Assembly (NCBI GenBank): GCA_903879765.1
Contig: CAIRMS010000064.1
Coordinates: forward strand, 1-11,335
Direction of reading: 5' to 3'
DNA from: an uncultured Flavobacteriales bacterium
GTDB taxonomy: Bacteria; Bacteroidota; Bacteroidia; Flavobacteriales_D; Crocinitomicaceae
Length of the DNA stretch: 11,335 bases
In this document: positions 6,572-11,335 of the stretch, piece by piece
Numbering within the stretch: the stretch's first letter is position 1
How the letters are laid out: each line of letters begins with the position of its first letter
The notes under the pieces: model-generated
The model's database searches: none
Seen by the model: the letters and a program-made list of their open reading frames with translations, nothing else
What the model was told of the DNA's origin: nothing
Made by a program: the position numbers and the translations under genes

Positions 6572-7140
6572 TTGTCGATGTTTACAAATTTTTCATTTAA
6601 TATACGTTGAAGGTTCATTTTTGCCTTCGCCAAATTGGACTTTGAAGTTCCTTCACTGATACCTAAAAGTTCAGCGATTTCTTTGTGTGTGTGATCTTCC
6701 AAAACAAACAAGTTAAAAACAGTTCGGTAAGCTGGAGAAAGTTTCGCAATTGCTTCCATGGCTATTTCAGCCTTTAAATCAATCACATCTAATTCTTCTC
6801 GCTCCACAAGTTCATCACGAGCCGCTTGTTTAAAGTCAGTGTCTTGATCACTCAAAAATGGATTTCGTTTGGCTTTTCGAAGGGCGTCGATCGCTGTATT
6901 TGCTACAATGCGACGAATCCATCCCTCTAATGAACCTTTAAAATCAAAAACCTCCAATTTGTCAAAGACCTTTAAAAATGCCTCTTGAAGAATCTCTTGT
7001 GCTGTGTCGCGATCAGACATGTACCGCAAACAAACCACCATCATTTTTCCGTAAAATTGCTTAAATAACGCCTCCTGCGAACGTCGTTCGCCACGGATGC
7101 ATCCCTCCACAATTTCTTTTAAATGATTCTGATTCTCCAA
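6568..7140 (-). CDS. ECF-type RNA polymerase sigma-70 family factor
   Basis: A 190-residue ECF sigma factor. Region 2 spans about 20-90: LFKQFYGKM, DRDTAQEILQEAFLKVF (core and -10 recognition) and GWIRRIVANTAIDALRK (promoter melting). Region 4 spans about 128-182 with SPAYRTVFNLFVLEDHTHKEIAELLGISEGTSKSNLAKAK, the helix-turn-helix for the -35-type element. There is no region 3, as expected for ECF. The start codon is TTG: a TGA lies in frame two codons upstream, and the next Met is residue 32, inside region 2. No clear Shine-Dalgarno site precedes it. Its stop overlaps the start of the membrane protein downstream (ATGA), the common arrangement for an ECF factor and its membrane anti-sigma partner. 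The 149-nt gap before it is shared with divergent mdh; I found no convincing TAnnTTTG element there for either gene. Confidence 0.95.
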   Translation of the reverse strand: MENQNHLKEIVEGCIRGERRSQEALFKQFYGKMMVVCLRYMSDRDTAQEILQEAFLKVFDKLEVFDFKGSLEGWIRRIVANTAIDALRKAKRNPFLSDQDTDFKQAARDELVEREELDVIDLKAEIAMEAIAKLSPAYRTVFNLFVLEDHTHKEIAELLGISEGTSKSNLAKAKMNLQRILNEKFVNIDK

Positions 7141-7289
7141 TTTTCAACAAGTTTAAAACGTCGCTAAGATACGTCGGTTGCCTCGTAGAATAAATAAAAT
7201 GGAAAAATACGTCCAAAAAAACTAAATTTTCCTCAAATTCACTAAATTCGTGTCGCTATTAAGCAAGTACGAACTAATACAAAGATCAA

Positions 7290-8228
7290 ATGAAAGTAAC
7301 CGTAGTAGGTGCAGGTAATGTAGGTGCAACCTGTGCAGATGTGTTGGCACAAAGAGAAATCGCTAACGAAATTGTTTTATTGGATATTAAAGAGGGTTTT
7401 GCCGAAGGTAAAGCGCTTGATATTTGGCAAACATCTCCTATTAATTTGTACGATTCACGTACGATTGGATCCACAAATGATTACGCTAAAACAGCGGATT
7501 CTGATGTAGTTGTGATTACTTCAGGTTTGCCAAGAAAACCAGGAATGTCTCGTGACGACCTTATCGCTACCAATGCTGGTATTGTTAAGACCGTGACTGA
7601 GAACATCGTGAAGTATTCGCCAAATGCAATCATCGTTGTTGTTTCTAATCCATTAGATGTGATGACATACTGTGCGTATTTGAATGCAAAAACGGATCCA
7701 AGTAAAGTATTCGGAATGGCAGGTGTACTTGATACAGCTCGTTACCGTGCATTTTTAGCAACGGAGTTAAATGTTTCCCCGAAAGATATTCAAGCAGTAT
7801 TGATGGGTGGTCATGGAGACACCATGGTGCCACTTCCTCGTTACACGACTGTAGGTGGAATTCCAGTAACAGAATTAATCGAAGAATCTAAATTGAACGA
7901 AATCATCGAACGCACGAAATTCGGTGGTGGTGAAATCGTGAAATTATTAGGTACTTCAGCTTGGTACGCTCCAGGAGCTGCTGCCGCTCAAATGGTGGAA
8001 GCAATTGTACGCGATCAAAAACGTATCTTCCCAGTTTGTGCTTGGTTACAAGGTGAGTATGGAATGAACGATATCTACCTAGGTGTGCCAGTGGTACTTG
8101 GTAAAAACGGAATCGAGAAAATCATCGAATTGCAATTAAACGACGCAGAACGCGCACTTTTAGTAGAGTCAGCGGAAGCAGTGAAAAGTGTAATGGAAGT
8201 GTTGGATAACATGATTGCTAACGCATAA
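7290..8228 (+). CDS. mdh: Malate dehydrogenase (LDH-like, NAD-dependent)
   Basis: A 312-residue malate dehydrogenase of the lactate-dehydrogenase-like type, full length. It interconverts malate and oxaloacetate with NAD in the TCA cycle, in the cytoplasm, normally as a tetramer. Seen: the dinucleotide-binding GAGNVG (7-12) with Asp32 at the end of strand 2 (NAD preference), the substrate loop GLPRKPGMSR where Arg82 is the residue that selects dicarboxylate over pyruvate and Arg88 the mobile-loop arginine, Asn120 in VSNPLD, Asp148 and Arg151 in LDTARYR, and catalytic His175 in GGHGDTMVP. It starts at ATG 7290 with weak AAAG upstream and no clear Shine-Dalgarno. It stands alone: the sigma factor is divergent and the next gene is convergent beyond a strong terminator. 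The identity is secure. Confidence 0.98.
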   Translation: MKVTVVGAGNVGATCADVLAQREIANEIVLLDIKEGFAEGKALDIWQTSPINLYDSRTIGSTNDYAKTADSDVVVITSGLPRKPGMSRDDLIATNAGIVKTVTENIVKYSPNAIIVVVSNPLDVMTYCAYLNAKTDPSKVFGMAGVLDTARYRAFLATELNVSPKDIQAVLMGGHGDTMVPLPRYTTVGGIPVTELIEESKLNEIIERTKFGGGEIVKLLGTSAWYAPGAAAAQMVEAIVRDQKRIFPVCAWLQGEYGMNDIYLGVPVVLGKNGIEKIIELQLNDAERALLVESAEAVKSVMEVLDNMIANA

Positions 8229-8245
8229 GTCCAATTCTACGAAAT

Positions 8246-8281
8246 AAAAAATGCGGGTCAATCTTGACCCGCATTTTTTTT
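8246..8281. terminator. Strong bidirectional intrinsic terminator between convergent genes
   Basis: The arms 8246-8261 and 8264-8279 are a perfect 16-base inverted repeat with GC core GCGGGTC, flanked by an A-run on the left and eight Ts (8274-8281) on the right. It therefore works as a hairpin plus U-tract on both strands, ending mdh (stop at 8228) and the lipoprotein gene coming the other way (stop at 8296). The innermost pairs are probably open, leaving a loop of 4-6 nt. Confidence 0.93.
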
Positions 8282-8295
8282 GTACTTGTTTTTCG

Positions 8296-9687
8296 TTAAT
8301 TCACCTCAATCGCACCAATATCTGGTGGATTGTTTCGAGGATTACCGAGAATATCTGTAACCACACTTGTGTTCACGCCGGATCCTTGTAAATCGGAATT
8401 TACTCCAAAGCTAAAGTCAAACTCTGTTGGATTTGTAAATGCAGCTATGCCATTCCAAAGGACACTCGCATCGTAAAAGGAGTCCGTGTAGACTTGCTCA
8501 GAACGAATTAGTGTATGTTTAAAGTCGAAATTGAGCACGACTCCGGACATCTGAATCGTATCCATGGCGAATTCGGTTGTCAGATTTCCAGTAACGACAC
8601 AATTGTACAGTTTTCCTTCGTCAATAGAAGAGACGTTGGTTTGTCCTGCAGTGTAGTCCGTGTAATAATTACTGATTCCCACAGCTGGATTCGTTGAACT
8701 TCCGAATCCGAGCAAGTCACAATGATTGAAATTGAAATCCCCTCCTTGAAGGACAAACAAGGCGTGTGTGCCATTTTTTGCTACGATGCAATTTTCAGCT
8801 TTCACTTTCGCTCCAGCAAAAATGAAGACACCATAGCGCGCTTGATTTTTGATGATCGTGTTGGTCATCGTGAGTGTATAATCACTATTCGTTGGATCTT
8901 CATCATATAAGTGCACACCAGATGTTCCATTTTTGATAATGGCGTAATCGATGGTACACGGGCGCGCTTGTTGAAAGTAAATGCCGTAGAATTGTCCGGT
9001 CACATCTTTGTAATCTTGCTCCAGGCGATCCCCTTGAATGACCACTTCATTGCCTAGCGTTCCTTGAATGTTTAAGGTCGACTTGTACACATACAAAATG
9101 GCGTTTTTGTGCATGTAAATGTTTGTTCCAGCTTGAATGTTTAATGTTTTTGCAGAGTCAATCGCAGCATAACCATAAACAACATGTGGTTTATCGTTTG
9201 GCCAAATTCCTTCGTTTAAATCTTTGTAGTGGAAATAGGCATCTTGTCCCCAAGCGGCAAGTTTGACGTATTGGTTTTTTTCGTTGGACTTAAACCGAAT
9301 GGAATCCTCAATGATCAAGGGTAAATTCGTTCCGTTGGGATCCAAGGTGACTTCGACAAACACAAACAAACTATCACCTCCTTCAATATAGAGGTCTTTG
9401 ATTTGTGTTCCTTGTAGTCCATCGACATTCATGGAAAATTTGGAATTCGTTCCGCCCATTAATTCGATTTCATCGATACGAATCGTTTTGGAGTCCTTGT
9501 TGTAAATTTTAAATTGCTGTGTTGTTGACCCAATCGTAGTAAACACGGTATCAAATACAACCGTATCCTTTGAGAAACTCAGGTTGTTTTTGGAAAGAAT
9601 GACATGCTTTCCACACGAGCTTGTGCTCAAGGTGAATAGAACGAGTAAGCAAGCGAAAATGGTAGAAAAGAATAATCTCATGTGCAT
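8296..9687 (-). CDS. Lipoprotein with parallel beta-helix (right-handed, pectate-lyase-like fold)
   Basis: A 463-residue predicted lipoprotein. The N-terminus is a lipoprotein signal peptide, a hydrophobic stretch (about 4-20) ending in STSSC with the lipidated Cys25. The residues after it (GKHV) lack the acidic surface-export signal described in Bacteroidota, so it may face the periplasm. Residues about 30-150 look like an Ig-like/HYDIN-type beta domain (FSKDTVVFDTVFTTIGSTTQQFKI region). From about 180 to 400 there are repeated short beta-strand turns with Asn ladders, such as LNIQAGTNIYM, CTIDYAIIKNG, NTIIKNQARYGVFIF and CIVAKNGTHALFV, typical of a parallel beta-helix. The end, NPRNNPPDIGAIE, is the usual closing motif of such proteins (choice-of-anchor Q-like). 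I see no clear polysaccharide-lyase active site, so no enzymatic role is assigned. The start could be Met1 (9687) or Met3 (9681). Confidence 0.85.
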   Translation of the reverse strand: MHMRLFFSTIFACLLVLFTLSTSSCGKHVILSKNNLSFSKDTVVFDTVFTTIGSTTQQFKIYNKDSKTIRIDEIELMGGTNSKFSMNVDGLQGTQIKDLYIEGGDSLFVFVEVTLDPNGTNLPLIIEDSIRFKSNEKNQYVKLAAWGQDAYFHYKDLNEGIWPNDKPHVVYGYAAIDSAKTLNIQAGTNIYMHKNAILYVYKSTLNIQGTLGNEVVIQGDRLEQDYKDVTGQFYGIYFQQARPCTIDYAIIKNGTSGVHLYDEDPTNSDYTLTMTNTIIKNQARYGVFIFAGAKVKAENCIVAKNGTHALFVLQGGDFNFNHCDLLGFGSSTNPAVGISNYYTDYTAGQTNVSSIDEGKLYNCVVTGNLTTEFAMDTIQMSGVVLNFDFKHTLIRSEQVYTDSFYDASVLWNGIAAFTNPTEFDFSFGVNSDLQGSGVNTSVVTDILGNPRNNPPDIGAIEVN

Positions 9688-9695
9688 ATAACGAA

Positions 9696-9703
9696 CAAAT
9701 CTA
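9696..9703 (-). promoter_or_regulatory. Possible -7 promoter element for the lipoprotein gene
   Basis: On the minus strand these bases read TAGATTTG, an exact match to the Bacteroidota TAnnTTTG element, with only a TTC at about the -33 spacing (21 nt upstream). Transcription would begin within a few bases of ATG 9687, which would make the mRNA almost leaderless or favour the start at 9681. The match may be chance. Confidence 0.3.
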
Positions 9704-9768
9704 CGGAATATTGAGACTTTTTTTGAACCTTTGAAGAACTTGGTTGTAAATAGCTAAAAATCATCCCG

Positions 9769-10974
9769 ATGAAACAAACTATTTTATTTAGTTTACTCTG
9801 TCTTTTTTCCTTTATTTCTTTTGGTCAACCGCCGAATGGAACCCTGAATACACCTCAAAGTACCAACCAAATGGGTGTCATGGAAAATGGGACAAACATG
9901 TCCAAAGGGAAATTGGAGGTCAATGCAAATTTCGAATCCAATTCACTCTTGAAACAAGACTCCAGTTATTTCAACGTGAATCAAAAAATGGAAGAACGAG
10001 CGATTTCCGAGCAAGACGACACAAAGGACCTGCGTGAGACGGACAAAACAGTGCAAGTTTTTTCTGCTTTTTCCCTTGTTCGACAAAATGCTAAATCCAA
10101 TAAATTTCAGCGCACACCGCTGTCTGCAGAGCAATCTGAAATGGATGCCAAAGTAAAGCAACTCGAACTCATTTCCCCCAATTCTTGGGAATATCAATTG
10201 GCGTATTATTTAGCTGGTAATTATAATTTGGATCGATCTCCGGCCCTTGAAAAAGCGTATCAAATGAATCCAGAAAATCTTGAAGTACAAAAACAATATG
10301 TTTCGCTCACTTACATGACCGGAGATACGGTGAGTGCTCAAAACGCACTTTCTTTGATGTCTGTCAATGATTTGATTTCTAAGGAAGTAGCATCCTACAC
10401 CAGTGATGTCTTGACTTCTTGCTCGATGAACTCCACACTGATTACCCATGGATTTGAGGATACCTACGGCGCTCTTTTCAATCAATTTAGTCACCAGTTA
10501 CGTTCAGATGTGAAGGTTATTTCTTTGGATTTCTTGCAAAGTCCACAATACCGCCAAGCATTAGAGGGAAAAGGTTATGTCCTGCCGAAGTCTACAAAAA
10601 TTGACGTCGGATACTTAAGTCAATTTTGTTACTTGAATGCCGACAAGGAACTTTTTCTTTCCGTAACGATTCCAAGGTCTTACTTGGAACCACTTTCAAA
10701 AAAACTATTCCCAGTCGGTGTCACCTTTGAATACACGGATAAACCCGCGGAGGATTTGCCGATCAGGCAAGAGAACCTATGGTTTGAACAACTCAATAAA
10801 TACGGTTTGACAGAAGGAGAGGAGCGGAGTAAATTCGCCATGAATTACATCCCCTTGTTGCTATATTTGGAACAGAAATACATTCAAGAAGGAAACGAAG
10901 TTTTGTTGCTTCAAATCCGAGAAAGTATGGATTACCTTTTAGGTAAGAAAGCCATTAAAAAGTCCGGCAACTAG
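9769..10974 (+). CDS. Exported protein of unknown function with TPR-like segment
   Basis: A 401-residue protein I do not recognise. A clear Sec signal peptide occupies about 1-20 (KQTILFSLLCLFSFISFGQ), with cleavage likely around residue 19 or 20 and no lipobox Cys. Residues 21-125 are polar, rich in Asn, Gln, Ser and Lys, and probably disordered. Residues about 138-198 look like one or two tetratricopeptide-type helical hairpins (WEYQLAYYLAGNYN, ALEKAYQMNPENLEVQKQYV, GDTVSAQNALSLM). The stretch from about 228 (FEDTYGALFNQF, RSDVKVISLDFLQSPQYRQAL) is reminiscent, from memory only, of a segment in Bacteroidota DUF2723 membrane proteins. The end is helical. The stop TAG (10972-10974) is immediately followed by the ATG of an ECF sigma gene, so the two are probably co-translated. 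Its start is divergent from the lipoprotein gene, 81 nt away. Confidence 0.85.
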   Translation: MKQTILFSLLCLFSFISFGQPPNGTLNTPQSTNQMGVMENGTNMSKGKLEVNANFESNSLLKQDSSYFNVNQKMEERAISEQDDTKDLRETDKTVQVFSAFSLVRQNAKSNKFQRTPLSAEQSEMDAKVKQLELISPNSWEYQLAYYLAGNYNLDRSPALEKAYQMNPENLEVQKQYVSLTYMTGDTVSAQNALSLMSVNDLISKEVASYTSDVLTSCSMNSTLITHGFEDTYGALFNQFSHQLRSDVKVISLDFLQSPQYRQALEGKGYVLPKSTKIDVGYLSQFCYLNADKELFLSVTIPRSYLEPLSKKLFPVGVTFEYTDKPAEDLPIRQENLWFEQLNKYGLTEGEERSKFAMNYIPLLLYLEQKYIQEGNEVLLLQIRESMDYLLGKKAIKKSGN

Positions 10975-11335
10975 ATGAAAATCTTTCGTAAAGCGATATC
11001 TGATTGGAGTGATGAGTCCTTGATGCATGCATTGGGAGAAGGGAATCAGTCTGCCTTTACGGAGTTGTACGAACGTTACGCAGGGAAATTAAAGGGCTAT
11101 TTTCGAAATATGATGTGGCGAGACGAAGAAAAGGCGGAGGACTTTGTCCACGATTTATTTGCGAAAATCATTCAACATCCCGAACTTTTCGATACTTCTC
11201 GTTCTTTTAAGACTTGGGTATTCTCTGTGGCTAGTAATATGTGTAAAAATGAATATAAACGAATGGAAGTAAGAAAAAACACGGTTCATGGTGTGGATAC
11301 CTCTTTCGCGGCTTCAGACGAAAATGTCCTGAATC
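10975..11335 (+). CDS. ECF-type sigma-70 family factor (5' part, cut by window end)
   Basis: An open frame of 120 codons running off the window end. The start ATG directly abuts the TAG of the exported-protein gene. It shows sigma region 2: SDESLMHALGEGNQSAFTELYERYAGKL (about 12-40), DEEKAEDFVHDLFAKII (about 50-66), and FKTWVFSVASNMCKNEYKR (about 78-96), the ECF pattern of core binding, -10 recognition and DNA melting. Region 4 would lie beyond the window. It differs clearly in sequence from the sigma factor at 6568-7140, so this is a second, unrelated ECF factor. A membrane anti-sigma gene would be expected just downstream, by analogy with the first pair. Confidence 0.93.
   Translation, partial: MKIFRKAISDWSDESLMHALGEGNQSAFTELYERYAGKLKGYFRNMMWRDEEKAEDFVHDLFAKIIQHPELFDTSRSFKTWVFSVASNMCKNEYKRMEVRKNTVHGVDTSFAASDENVLN

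Noticed and set aside
7141..7289. Divergent promoters for mdh and the sigma gene, and a short GTCGCTA direct repeat near 7160 and 7252
   Set aside because: Only one-mismatch versions of TAnnTTTG were found, with no properly spaced TTG, and a 7-base repeat is expected by chance.
8296..9687. Polysaccharide lyase or pectinase assignment for the beta-helix lipoprotein
   Set aside because: The repeats show the fold, but no catalytic Asp/Arg/Lys cluster could be recognised, so only the fold is named.

Overview
This window looks like a chromosomal segment from a member of the Bacteroidota, most likely order Flavobacteriales. A Fluviicola/Crocinitomicaceae-like lineage is my best guess, from recall only. 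Supporting signs are a MutL with a degenerate C-terminal motif of the flavobacterial kind, a mutL-rhomboid-rhomboid-nuclease gene string, a C-terminal domain of the gliding-motility/type IX secretion kind, weak or absent Shine-Dalgarno sites, and -7 elements matching TAnnTTTG. The DNA is moderately AT-rich and densely coding. I see no rRNA, tRNA, CRISPR array, insertion sequence or phage gene. No gap exceeds 300 bases.

Layout. Positions 35-5160 (minus strand) hold a tight five-gene unit read as mutL, rhomboid, rhomboid with a C-terminal tail, membrane-anchored endonuclease/exonuclease/phosphatase-family protein, and class I glutamine amidotransferase. Gene junctions are 2 nt, 0 nt, and short overlaps. 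Positions 5311-7140 (minus strand) hold an ECF sigma factor with a TTG start, joined by an ATGA overlap to an anti-sigma-like membrane protein. That protein's reading frame is broken at an A6 run, which leaves a PKD-like region and a gliding-motility-type C-terminal domain in another frame. Positions 7290-8228 (plus strand) encode malate dehydrogenase. A strong two-way terminator separates it from a convergent surface-lipoprotein gene (8296-9687, minus strand) with a parallel beta-helix. A plus-strand pair at 9769-11335 starts divergently from the lipoprotein gene: an unrecognised exported protein, then a second ECF sigma factor cut by the window end.

How the genes may work together. The first five genes are probably co-transcribed, but they share no obvious pathway: mismatch repair, intramembrane proteolysis, a phosphodiesterase fold, and amide transfer. 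The sigma/anti-sigma pair would couple an envelope-side domain to transcription. The second sigma gene starts directly after the exported-protein stop codon, so the two are probably translationally coupled. Malate dehydrogenase is a stand-alone TCA-cycle gene.

I did not find a clearly new defence, mobile or RNA-based system. The points most worth checking are the broken anti-sigma/CTD gene and its unusual architecture, the MutL that lacks the canonical endonuclease motif, and the unknown exported protein coupled to a sigma factor.
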